Shown here: one piece after another, positions 1 through 5,980 of the stretch
Layout: each line of letters begins with the position of its first letter
Numbering within the stretch: position 1 is the stretch's first letter
Assembly: GCA_035696925.1 (NCBI GenBank)
Contig: DASSDW010000218.1
Coordinates: 1-11,213, forward strand
DNA from: JAJNBA01 sp035696925
Lineage (GTDB): Bacteria; Actinomycetota; UBA4738; HRBIN12
DNA: 11,213 nt
Direction of reading: 5' to 3'
Notes under the pieces: model-generated
Told to the model about the DNA's origin: nothing
The model's input: the letters and a program-made list of their open reading frames with translations, nothing else
The model's database searches: none
Translations under genes and position numbers: made by a program

Positions 1-590
1 TCGACGACGAACGCCCCTCGCATGCCCGATCTGTCACCGAACTTGCACGTGAACGCGAGCAGGCCCGAGCGAGGGAAGACGACCTCGACCTCATCCCGTG
101 ACCGCACGCCGCAGGTCAGGTCGATCCCCTGGCCCCGCACGCTGAAGTTGTGTTGGCGAACCCCTTCGTTCTCGAGCTCGATCGTGACGGTCGCTCCGGC
201 CGGGCCCTTCAGCACGGTGGGTCCGAAGTAGTCCTCGTCCATCTCCATCTCGATCGTGCCGCCGTCGACGACCCGATCCCGGCCGTGGAAGTTGACCCCG
301 TGTCCGTCGATCACGATGTGGTCCGGCTCCAGTTCCTCGCGCTCGAGACCGCCGCGGCGCATCCGGCCGACCCCGTACTTCGTGTAGCTCGCGTCGCCCT
401 TCCCGGGATGGCAGGGGAAGAACTCGGGACCCATCAACATCGTGGGAGGTCCGGACGACGGCGGGACGATCCCCATCCCGCCCAGCCCTGCCCGCGGCTC
501 CTCGGCCCGCTCGCCGGTCGCGTCGCTCTGACACGCCGTCACGATGAGCCCCACTGCGAGGACGACCGCGGCGGTACGTATGCGATGCAT
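1..590 (-). CDS. cupredoxin-like lipoprotein (3' end outside window)
   Basis: The reading frame is open from the ATG at 588-590 to the window edge, giving 196 codons without a stop. The N-terminus is a lipoprotein signal: MHRIR, a hydrophobic stretch, then a lipobox VTAC with Cys20 as the lipidated residue. The protein is therefore probably anchored outside the cytoplasmic membrane. A Pro/Gly-rich linker follows, with a PCHPG motif at residues 59-63. Residues about 100-196 resemble a cupredoxin (plastocyanin/azurin-like) beta-sandwich, with RQHNF around His147 and FTCKFG...GM around Cys182 and Met190. In copper-binding relatives the third residue after the Cys is normally His; here it is Gly185, so type 1 copper binding is doubtful. 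A run of G (about 594-599) lies just upstream of the ATG as a plausible ribosome site. The fold assignment is fairly secure. Function (electron carrier, copper handling or structural) is unknown. Confidence 0.8.
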   Translation of the reverse strand, partial: MHRIRTAAVVLAVGLIVTACQSDATGERAEEPRAGLGGMGIVPPSSGPPTMLMGPEFFPCHPGKGDASYTKYGVGRMRRGGLEREELEPDHIVIDGHGVNFHGRDRVVDGGTIEMEMDEDYFGPTVLKGPAGATVTIELENEGVRQHNFSVRGQGIDLTCGVRSRDEVEVVFPRSGLLAFTCKFGDRSGMRGAFVV

Positions 591-617
591 GAACCCCCCA
601 TCCGACCCGACCCGGCG

Positions 618-644
618 ACGCTAGCAGACGCCTCGGCGTGGCAA
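618..644 (-). promoter_or_regulatory. putative promoter of the cupredoxin-like lipoprotein gene
   Basis: Read on the minus strand, TTGCCA (639-644) lies 15 bases ahead of TAGCGT (618-623). These resemble -35 and -10 boxes, with a slightly short spacer. Transcription would start near 610, leaving a leader of about 20 bases that contains the G-rich ribosome site. The assignment rests on motif similarity only. Confidence 0.35.
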
Positions 645-664
645 GAGAACGCAAACCGGGCGGG

Positions 665-693
665 TTGTCGCCTGCGGCTCCGGGCGACAGGGT
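665..693 (+). promoter_or_regulatory. putative leaderless promoter and overlapping inverted repeat before the reductase gene
   Basis: TTGTCG (665-670), a 17-base spacer and CAGGGT (688-693) form a plausible -35/-10 pair. The -10-like hexamer ends 7 bases before the ATG at 701, so the transcript could begin at or next to the start codon. The same stretch holds a 7-bp inverted repeat, TGTCGCC (666-672) and GGCGACA (683-689). It could act as an operator, or as an RNA hairpin if transcription starts further upstream. Confidence 0.3.
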
Positions 694-700
694 GAGGACC

Positions 701-1258
701 ATGGCGAAGCTCGTCTACCCCGCGATCATGTCCCTCGACGGCTACGTCGCGGACGCAGACGGGAAGTTCGATTGGTCCGCGCCCGACGAGGAGGTCCACT
801 CCTTCGTCAACGATCTGGAGCGGCCGATCGGCACCTTCCTCCTCGGGAGACGCATGTATGAGGTGCTCGTGGCCTGGGAGACGATGGATACCACGGACGA
901 GCCGCCCGCGATCGAGGACTACGCCCATATCTGGCGAGCGGCGGACAAGATCGTGTACTCGAAATCGCTCGACGCCGTGACCGGTGCGAAGACGCGGCTC
1001 GAACGGAGCTTCGATCCCGACGTGATCCGCGAGATGAAGGCATCCGCGGACCGGGACATCTCCGTGGGCGGTCCCGATCTCGCGGCACAGGCGATCCGGG
1101 CCGGGCTCGTCGACGAGATCCAGCTGTTCCTCGCGCCGGTCGTGGTCGGAGGTGGGACCCGAGCGCTCCCGCAGGGCGTGCGCCTCGACGTCGAGCTGCT
1201 GGACGAGCGGCGCTTCGGCAACGGCACGGTCTACGTCCGCTACCGCAGCGGAGGCTGA
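701..1258 (+). CDS. dihydrofolate reductase-like protein (RibD C-terminal domain family)
   Basis: The 185-residue protein spans one RibD C-terminal/DHFR-like domain, the usual length for the stand-alone family. Visible hallmarks are the N-terminal strand with SLDGYVAD (residues 11-18), the helix motif LLGRRMYE (47-54), the nucleotide-binding SVGGPDLAAQ (from residue 121), and the following DEIQLFLAPVVVGGGTRALP segment typical of the C-terminal half. Family members are NAD(P)H-dependent reductases, but substrates of stand-alone copies are mostly unknown; true folate or riboflavin synthesis cannot be claimed. The ATG at 701 was chosen because the fold begins directly there (KLVYPAIMSLDG). GGTGAGG just upstream sits too close to be an ideal ribosome site, so leaderless initiation is possible. 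The upstream GTG at 638 would add 21 residues unlike the family. The gene ends 13 bases from the convergent PEP mutase family gene. Confidence 0.88.
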   Translation: MAKLVYPAIMSLDGYVADADGKFDWSAPDEEVHSFVNDLERPIGTFLLGRRMYEVLVAWETMDTTDEPPAIEDYAHIWRAADKIVYSKSLDAVTGAKTRLERSFDPDVIREMKASADRDISVGGPDLAAQAIRAGLVDEIQLFLAPVVVGGGTRALPQGVRLDVELLDERRFGNGTVYVRYRSGG

Positions 1259-1271
1259 CCAGGATCGCGGC

Positions 1272-2075
1272 TCATCCCCCGAACCAGTCAGCCAGCGGCA
1301 CGCGAGATCCCAGGGCCGAGAAGTCTCGGTCGTCGCGGATGGCGGTCGCTGCGTCGGCGAACGCCTTCACGGCCGTCCACGTGAGCGCACCGCCGACGCT
1401 CACGCGGCGCGCACCGGCGTCGACGAGCTCGGCCAGACCCATCGCCGGCCGGGCCAACACGTTCACGGGCTTCCCGACCGATCCGCAGACCGTCCGGATG
1501 TCATCGATCGTCGCGAGACCGGGGGCGTAGAGGACGTCGGCGCCGGCCTCCTCGAACGCCTGCAGCCGGCGGATCGTGTCCCGCGTGTCGGGGTTCCCCC
1601 GGATGTGGTTCTCGGCCCGCGCCGTGAGCGTGAACGGGAACGGGAGTTCGCGAGCCGCCTCCACCGCCGCGACGATCCGCGCGGTCGCGTGGTCCAGGGG
1701 ATACAAGCGGCGCTCGTCGCGATCGAAGTCCTCGATCGACCCGCCGACGGCGCCCGCGTCCGCGGCTCGACGGATCGCGGCCGCGGCCTGCTCCGGTTCG
1801 GCGCCGTACCCGTTCTCGAGATCCGCCGAGACGGGGAGCTCGGTCGCGCGATCGAGCGCCCCCGCGTGCTCCGCCATCTCGTCGAGCGTCACGCTCCCGT
1901 CGAGACGACCCAGCGTGAACGCGAGTCCGGAGCTCGTCGTCGCGAGCGCCCGGAACCCGAGGGCCTCGAGCACACGAGCCGATCCGGCGTCCCACGGGTT
2001 CGGGATCACGAAGGGCTCGCCGTCGTGGAGCGCGCGGAAGGCGGCCGCCTTCGACGCCCGTCGATCCGATGTCAC
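1272..2075 (-). CDS. isocitrate lyase/PEP mutase family protein
   Basis: The 267-residue protein has the TIM-barrel layout of the isocitrate lyase/phosphoenolpyruvate mutase superfamily (COG2513 type). It shows IPNPWDAGSAR (residues 24-34), TTSSG (46-50), the metal-binding strand DLENGYG (85-91), IEDFD (114-118) and TARAEN (151-156), in the expected order. The KKCGH motif of true isocitrate lyases and the EDK signature of classical PEP mutase are absent. It therefore belongs to the large uncharacterised branch that may cleave or hydrolyse C-C or P-C bonds of 2-oxo acid derivatives; the substrate is not predictable. The start is GTG at 2075, which overlaps the stop of the upstream DinB-like gene as GTGA. 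No clear SD sequence precedes it, so translation probably depends on coupling to the upstream gene. Length and motifs look intact. Confidence 0.88.
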   Translation of the reverse strand: MTSDRRASKAAAFRALHDGEPFVIPNPWDAGSARVLEALGFRALATTSSGLAFTLGRLDGSVTLDEMAEHAGALDRATELPVSADLENGYGAEPEQAAAAIRRAADAGAVGGSIEDFDRDERRLYPLDHATARIVAAVEAARELPFPFTLTARAENHIRGNPDTRDTIRRLQAFEEAGADVLYAPGLATIDDIRTVCGSVGKPVNVLARPAMGLAELVDAGARRVSVGGALTWTAVKAFADAATAIRDDRDFSALGSRVPLADWFGG

Positions 2076-2581
2076 GACGTGGGCGGGATCTCGGTGACGC
2101 GACCGATCTCGTTGCCGTAGTCCCAGACGTCCATCGCCGGCGGCTCGACCCCGAGCGTCGTGAGGGCGGTCGCGATCTGACTGCGATGGTCGGTGCCGTG
2201 GTGCAACGCCTGCGCGAGCCGGATGCTCGCGGGAGCGTGGGTCTCGGATCCGTCGTCGCGATGGCGCACGAGCATCACGTCCGGGTCGAAGTCCTTCGCC
2301 AGGGTCTCGGACCAGGCGGCTCCGTGCGCTTCCATCGTGGAGCGGAGCTCCGCGAGGTCCATCGAGTCCTCATCGATGGGTGTGACGCGCCCACCGCTCA
2401 GGACGAACAGGTAGGACGCATCCGCACCGACGGTGTGACGCGCTGTATCGAGGATCGAGCCGTACGTGCCGGGTACCGAGGTCTCCAACTGTTCCGGCGG
2501 GAGCGCCAGGCAGGCGTCGAGCACGAGCAGCGTCGCCCACACGTGGTGCCCGAACGCGTCTTCGAGCGATGAGCCGGCCAT
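2072..2581 (-). CDS. DinB family protein
   Basis: The 169-residue protein matches the DinB/YfiT-like four-helix bundle in length and in its metal-binding triad. The likely ligands are His49 (in ARHTVGAD), His128 and His132 (in HHGTDHRSQ, which matches the family's typical HxxxHR-Q signature). Family members bind a divalent metal. Some are thiol transferases using bacillithiol or mycothiol, but most, including this one, have no known substrate. The ATG at 2579-2581 has no SD sequence. Instead TACGTT lies 6 bases upstream, which suggests a leaderless transcript. It is the first gene of a two-gene unit: its stop codon overlaps the GTG of the PEP mutase family gene by 4 bp. The divergent neighbour is the RDD protein gene, 75 bases away. 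Confidence 0.85.
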   Translation of the reverse strand: MAGSSLEDAFGHHVWATLLVLDACLALPPEQLETSVPGTYGSILDTARHTVGADASYLFVLSGGRVTPIDEDSMDLAELRSTMEAHGAAWSETLAKDFDPDVMLVRHRDDGSETHAPASIRLAQALHHGTDHRSQIATALTTLGVEPPAMDVWDYGNEIGRVTEIPPTS

Positions 2582-2587
2582 GCGCTC

Positions 2588-2593
2588 AACGTA
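2588..2593 (-). promoter_or_regulatory. -10-like element of the DinB-PEP mutase family operon
   Basis: On the minus strand, TACGTT (TANNNT type) ends 6 bases before the ATG at 2581. No SD sequence lies between, which is the arrangement expected for a leaderless actinobacterial transcript. No convincing -35 box is visible. Confidence 0.4.
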
Positions 2594-2612
2594 GCAGAGG
2601 GATTTGAGGCGC

Positions 2613-2618
2613 TACCGT
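2613..2618 (+). promoter_or_regulatory. -10-like element of the RDD protein gene
   Basis: TACCGT in the context GCTACCGTCC resembles a TANNNT -10 box. Transcription would start near 2625, leaving a leader of about 30 bases that carries the strong ribosome site GGAGGGAGG (2641-2649) before the ATG at 2657. It is divergent from, and only about 20 bases away from, the DinB -10 element, so the two promoters probably interfere or share control. Confidence 0.35.
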
Positions 2619-2656
2619 CCGTGTGCGAGCATCGGGCGACGGAGGGAGGTCCGACC

Positions 2657-3151
2657 ATGAACGGCACCTCGATGTATGCAGGCTTCTGGCGACGGGTCGT
2701 CGCCGTGATCCTCGACGGATTGGTGCTCGGCATCGTGACGGTTCCGTTGAACCTGGCGTTCGGTGGCGGTGACGACTTCGGCTCCAACTCCAGCATGTAT
2801 TACTCGCCGGCGGCCTCCAGCATCTCGACCGTTCTCGGGTGGCTGTACTACGCCTTGATGGAGAGCTCGGCGAAGCAGGCGACGCTCGGGAAGATGGCGA
2901 TGGGCATCATCGTCACGGACCTCGAGGGCAGGCGGATCGGATTCGGCAAGGCGACGGGCCGGCACTTCGCGAAGATCCTGTCGGCCTTGATCCTCGGGAT
3001 CGGGTTCCTGATGGTGGCCTTCACGCAGCGGAAGCAGGGACTCCACGACATCCTCGCCGGCACGCTCGTCGTGAAGGGGCAGGCGCCCTCGCAGACGACG
3101 TCGTTGACCGCGCCACCGCCGCCGCCTCCGCCACCGCCACCGAGCGGCTAG
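2657..3151 (+). CDS. RDD family integral membrane protein with a ten-proline tail
   Basis: The 164-residue protein carries the residues that name the RDD family: Arg12/Arg13 and Asp20 in FWRRVVAVILDG, and Asp131 in QGLHDILAGTLVV. The conserved TLGKMAMG motif (76-83) and RRIGFGKATGRH loop are also present. Predicted membrane segments are about 14-35, 55-68 and 105-122. Most RDD proteins are uncharacterised; some are linked to transport or Na+ tolerance. The ATG at 2657 was chosen over the GTG at 2621 because GGAGGGAGG lies 7 bases upstream and the family N-terminus begins here. The C-terminus ends in ten consecutive prolines (codons 3113-3142) followed by Ser-Gly, so efficient translation would be expected to need EF-P. 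The next gene begins 5 bases after the stop, suggesting cotranscription and coupled translation. Confidence 0.9.
   Translation: MNGTSMYAGFWRRVVAVILDGLVLGIVTVPLNLAFGGGDDFGSNSSMYYSPAASSISTVLGWLYYALMESSAKQATLGKMAMGIIVTDLEGRRIGFGKATGRHFAKILSALILGIGFLMVAFTQRKQGLHDILAGTLVVKGQAPSQTTSLTAPPPPPPPPPPSG
3113..3142 (+). repeat. ten-codon polyproline tract
   Basis: Ten consecutive proline codons (a CCA/CCG/CCT mixture) form a low-complexity tract at the 3' end of the RDD gene. Mixed codons argue against a pure trinucleotide slippage run. Ribosomes stall on such tracts without EF-P. Confidence 0.85.
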
Positions 3152-3156
3152 GCAGG

Positions 3157-3504
3157 ATGGACTGGTCGACGATCTGGAAGTTCCTGCACATCGCCGCGAT
3201 GTTCGTGGCGGTCTCGATCTTCGTCGGTCAGGGGATGCTTTCCGGCGCCGTCGCACGCTCTGGAGACGTGCGCGCCGTCCGACGGATCCTGGAGGCCGAG
3301 GACCGGTTCGCACCGATCGGCGGCGGTCTGTTCCTGCTCGGCATCGTGTTCGCGGCCGGTACCGCGCCGCGCGCCCGCAGCGGTGGTGCGAGCACGACCG
3401 CCGCCCCGACGGCTCCGCCGATCAGCACGTCGCGCCGGGGCACCCGCGTCGAGCGCAGTCGCACGGTGAGCGGCACGGGGGGGTCCGCCATGCGCCGACG
3501 GTGA
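3157..3504 (+). CDS. small membrane protein, DUF2269-like, probably truncated at the 3' end
   Basis: The open frame gives 115 residues, but only about the first 68 look like protein: WKFLHIAAMFVAVSIFVGQG (membrane helix 1), a loop with VRAVRRILEAEDRFAP, and GGGLFLLGIVFAAG (start of helix 2). This resembles the N-terminal part of DUF2269-type membrane proteins, which normally run on with further helices. From about residue 69 the sequence becomes a Thr/Ser/Arg/Pro/Gly-rich string with no membrane segments, typical of reading against a gene on the other strand. No other plus frame restores a membrane protein before 3500, so a simple frameshift does not explain it. I infer a truncated gene. It follows the RDD gene by 5 bases and was probably cotranscribed with it. 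The remnant may be non-functional. Confidence 0.6.
   Translation: MDWSTIWKFLHIAAMFVAVSIFVGQGMLSGAVARSGDVRAVRRILEAEDRFAPIGGGLFLLGIVFAAGTAPRARSGGASTTAAPTAPPISTSRRGTRVERSRTVSGTGGSAMRRR
3360..3491 (-). pseudogene. 5' fragment of an unidentified gene with a signal- or membrane-like N-terminus
   Basis: From the ATG at 3489-3491 the minus strand reads MADPPVPLTVRLRSTRVPRR, then DVLIGGAVGAAVVLAPPLRA, and stays protein-like to about 3360. A paired arginine followed by a hydrophobic stretch could be a Tat-type signal peptide or a first membrane helix. Beyond 3360 the frame continues to a stop at 3228, but there it lies antisense to the convincing part of the plus-strand membrane protein and looks like noise. 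I read it as the start of a gene whose remainder is missing. The family cannot be named. No SD sequence is seen before the ATG. GC-rich third positions do not help, because the two opposing frames share the same third-position sites. Confidence 0.4.
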
Positions 3505-3549
3505 CATGACCTCGTCGCCCGTCGAGGGGTCGTCTTTGGCGGGCGTGCC

Positions 3550-3555
3550 TAGGAT
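3550..3555 (+). promoter_or_regulatory. -10-like element before the YdeI-like gene
   Basis: TAGGAT ends 7 bases before the GTG at 3563, matching the spacing of a leaderless start. The candidate ATG at 3554 overlaps this hexamer, so if it is the promoter, 3554 cannot be the start codon. No -35 box is clear. Confidence 0.35.
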
Positions 3556-3562
3556 GGCGGAT

Positions 3563-3946
3563 GTGAAGAGCACCGGCGATGCGCTCGCGTTCGCCACTCC
3601 TGAGCAGTGGCGCGCGTGGCTCGAGGCCAATCACGCCTCCGCCGAGGAGGCGTGGGTGCTGATCTCCAAGAAGCACGGCGGCGCCCCGCTGGTCTCGCTC
3701 GTAGAGGCGACAGAGGAGGCGTTGTGCTTCGGATGGATCGACAGCGCGATGCGTCCGATCGACACGGAGCGATTCGCCTTGCGCTACACCCCGCGACGAC
3801 AGGCGAGCAAGTGGTCGCCGACCAACCGCGCCCGGGTGGAGCGGTTGATCGAGGAGGGGCGGATGACCGAGTCCGGCCTCGCTGCGATCGAGGAAGCGAA
3901 GCGGAACGGGCGCTGGAACGACGAGGTGGACTGGACACGGCCGTGA
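3563..3946 (+). CDS. YdeI/OmpD-associated family protein
   Basis: The protein (127 residues from the GTG at 3563) matches the N-terminal domain family of YdeI/OmpD-associated proteins, sometimes labelled bacteriocin-protection proteins. Key features are PEQWRAWLEANHASAEEAWV, LISKKHGG, the diagnostic EALCFGWIDS, the segment RYTPRRQASKWSPTNRARVE, and a helical C-terminus ending in a Trp-rich segment (RWNDEVDW). The molecular role of this family is not established; annotations of peptide or acid resistance come from a few enterobacterial members. Possible starts are ATG 3506, ATG 3554 and GTG 3563. None has a good SD sequence. 3563 is preferred because family similarity begins just after it and a -10-like TAGGAT precedes it by 7 bases; this choice is uncertain. 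A second relative with a different domain make-up lies at 10199-10648. Confidence 0.82.
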   Translation: MKSTGDALAFATPEQWRAWLEANHASAEEAWVLISKKHGGAPLVSLVEATEEALCFGWIDSAMRPIDTERFALRYTPRRQASKWSPTNRARVERLIEEGRMTESGLAAIEEAKRNGRWNDEVDWTRP

Positions 3947-4035
3947 AGCGGCGAACGGGGACGCGATCCCCTCGACGCGTGTCCGATGCGGCGCCCGTCT
4001 GGTAGTCAAGAGACGAGGGAAGGGAGGGATGCGTC

Positions 4036-4404
4036 ATGAACTTCAACAGCGTCCTGATCGGGTCGGAGAACCCGCAGCCGTTGGCCGAGTACTACACGAA
4101 GCTCTTCGGCGAGCCGACCTGGAACGACGGCGGCTACGTCGGCTGGATGATCGGGTCGGGTGCCGTCACGATCGGCCCACACGATCAGGTGAAGGGGAAG
4201 AACGCCGAGCCGGGCAGGGTGATCTGGAACATCGAGACCGCCGACGTGAAGTCCGAGTTCGACCGGTTCGTGGAGGCGGGAGCCACCGTGGTCCAGGAGC
4301 CCTACAGCCCTGGGGAAGAGATGGACGGGCAGATCGCCACGTTCGCCGACCCCGACGGGAACTACTTCCAGCTCATGAGCCCGATGAGCCCCGAGGGCTC
4401 GTAG
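4036..4404 (+). CDS. VOC (glyoxalase/bleomycin resistance-like) family protein
   Basis: The 122-residue protein has the single-module VOC fold: an N-terminal strand and helix (NSVLIGSENPQPLAEYYTKLFG, residues 5-25), a middle strand segment with GWMIGSGAVTIGPH (36-49), a second strand/helix with VIWNIETADVKSEFDRFVEAGA, and the closing FADPDGNYFQLM (103-114). The fold dimerises and commonly binds metal, but His49 is the only obvious candidate ligand, so the role (small-molecule binding, isomerase, lyase or resistance) cannot be stated. The ATG at 4036 is well supported: GGGAGGG lies 6-12 bases upstream and the fold begins directly. It heads a run of four plus-strand genes with gaps of 24, 10 and 36 bases, probably one transcript with the DNA ligase. 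Confidence 0.88.
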   Translation: MNFNSVLIGSENPQPLAEYYTKLFGEPTWNDGGYVGWMIGSGAVTIGPHDQVKGKNAEPGRVIWNIETADVKSEFDRFVEAGATVVQEPYSPGEEMDGQIATFADPDGNYFQLMSPMSPEGS

Positions 4405-4428
4405 CGGCCGCTAGCTCGAAGGGAACGG

Positions 4429-5970
4429 ATGCTCCTGGGTGAGGTCGCGGCGGCGTCGGCGGACGTCGCCGCGACCTCGTCCCGGCTCGAGAAAGTCGCC
4501 CGGCTCTCGTCGGTCCTCGCGGCCCTCGAGCCCGCCGAGGTCCCGATCGCGGTCGCGTACCTCTCCGGCGTGCTCCCACAGGGGTCGATCGGCGTGGGAT
4601 GGGCTTCCCTGAAGGACCTGCCGTCGCCCGCGCCGGCGCCGGCCACGTTGGCGTTGCTCGACGTCGACGCCGCGTTCGCCCGGATCGGTGCACTCGCCGG
4701 CGCCGGCTCCCAGGCCGCCCGCCGCACGGCGCTCCACGATCTGTTCGCACGCGCCACGGACGACGAGCAGGACTTCCTCCGAGGACTCCTGATGGGCGAG
4801 ATCCGGCAGGGAGCCCTGGAAGGGGTGATGGTCGAGGCCATCGCGCGAGCCGCGAACGTCCCACGAACGGAGGTCCGGCGCGCCGCGATGCTGACCGGAG
4901 ACCTGGGCGCGACGGCGACGGCGGCCATCGACGGCGGGAGCGCCGCCCTCGCAGGCTTCCGGCTCTCGCTCCTCACCCCGCTGCAGCCGATGCTCGCGCA
5001 GTCCGCCGACGACGTCTCCTCGGCCCTCGCGCGGATCTCGCCGGCCGCGGTCGAGTGGAAGCTCGACGGCGCCCGGATCCAGGTCCACCGGCAGGGGGAC
5101 GAGGTCCGCGCGTTCACCCGGAACCTCGCCGACGTGACCGATCGCGTGCCGGAGATCGTGGCGGTGATCCGGAGCCAGCCCCTCGAGGCCGCCGTGTTCG
5201 ACGCCGAGGCGATCGCCCTGCGACCCGACCGGCGGCCGCATCCCTTCGGCCTGACGATGAGCCGGTTCGGGGCCCGGAGCCGGAAGGACCTCACGGAGTT
5301 CCAGACGGACTATCCGCTGTCCGCGTTCGTCTTCGACGTGCTGCACCTCGACGGCGAGGACCTGATCGACCGCCCCGCCGTCGAGCGGTTCGCCGCCCTG
5401 GACGAACGGCTGCCCGAAGAGCTCCGCGTTCCTCGGATCGTCACCGAGGACGTCGAGGAGGCCGACCGCTTCCTGGATGACGCGATCGCGCGAGGGCACG
5501 AGGGCGTGATGGTGAAGGCGCTCGATGCTCCCTACGAGGCGGGTCGCCGAGGAGCCGGGTGGATCAAGGTGAAACGTGCGCACACCCTCGACCTCGTGGT
5601 CCTCGCGGCCGAGTGGGGCCACGGACGCCGACGGGGCCGATTGAGCAACCTCCATCTCGGGGCGCGCGATCCGGAGACGGGTGGGTTCGTGATGCTCGGG
5701 AAGACGTTCAAGGGGATGACGGACGAGATGCTCGCGTGGCAGACGGAGCGCTTCCAGGAGATCGAGACGAGTCGCGAAGGGATCACCGTGTACGTCCGGC
5801 CCGAGCTCGTCGTCGAGGTCGCGTTCGACGGCCTGCAGCCGAGCCCGCGCTACCCCGGCGGTCTGGCGCTGCGCTTCGCCCGCGTCAAGGGTTACCGGCC
5901 CGACAAGCGGGCCGACGACGCCGACACGATCGAGACGGTCCAGGCGATCCACGAGCGGTCGGTGAGCTGA
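4429..5970 (+). CDS. ligB: ATP-dependent DNA ligase, LigB type
   Basis: The 513-residue protein is an ATP-dependent DNA ligase of the actinobacterial LigB kind, about the same length as the mycobacterial protein. It seals nicks by transferring AMP from ATP through an enzyme lysine to the DNA 5' phosphate. Residues 1-190 form the helical DNA-binding N-terminal domain. The nucleotidyltransferase domain has motif I WKLDGARI with adenylated Lys211, motif III FDVLHLDG (302-309), motif IV EGVMVK (358-363) and motif V GWIKVKR (377-383). The OB-fold domain ends with motif VI RFARVKGYRPDK (482-493). All catalytic motifs appear intact. The start ATG at 4429 has GAAGGGA upstream. No Ku or LigD polymerase gene lies in the window, so it is not part of a visible end-joining cluster. 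A NUDIX gene begins 10 bases after the stop. The family is secure; the LigB subtype is inferred from length and domain order. Confidence 0.95.
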   Translation: MLLGEVAAASADVAATSSRLEKVARLSSVLAALEPAEVPIAVAYLSGVLPQGSIGVGWASLKDLPSPAPAPATLALLDVDAAFARIGALAGAGSQAARRTALHDLFARATDDEQDFLRGLLMGEIRQGALEGVMVEAIARAANVPRTEVRRAAMLTGDLGATATAAIDGGSAALAGFRLSLLTPLQPMLAQSADDVSSALARISPAAVEWKLDGARIQVHRQGDEVRAFTRNLADVTDRVPEIVAVIRSQPLEAAVFDAEAIALRPDRRPHPFGLTMSRFGARSRKDLTEFQTDYPLSAFVFDVLHLDGEDLIDRPAVERFAALDERLPEELRVPRIVTEDVEEADRFLDDAIARGHEGVMVKALDAPYEAGRRGAGWIKVKRAHTLDLVVLAAEWGHGRRRGRLSNLHLGARDPETGGFVMLGKTFKGMTDEMLAWQTERFQEIETSREGITVYVRPELVVEVAFDGLQPSPRYPGGLALRFARVKGYRPDKRADDADTIETVQAIHERSVS

Positions 5971-5980
5971 TGAGGCGCGC

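Noticed and set aside
150..695. Plus-strand open frame opposite the lipoprotein gene
   Set aside because: The minus strand gives a lipoprotein signal and a cupredoxin-like domain across the same region; the plus translation has no such features.
1501..1995. Second minus-strand frame inside the PEP mutase family gene
   Set aside because: It is an Arg/Gly-rich out-of-frame shadow of a gene with clear family motifs.
2621..2656. GTG start at 2621 for the RDD gene
   Set aside because: A strong GGAGGGAGG ribosome site lies between it and the ATG at 2657, where family similarity begins.
3957..3971. GGGGA/TCCCC inverted repeat after the YdeI-like gene as a terminator
   Set aside because: The stem is only 5 bp with no T-run after it, so it could easily be chance.
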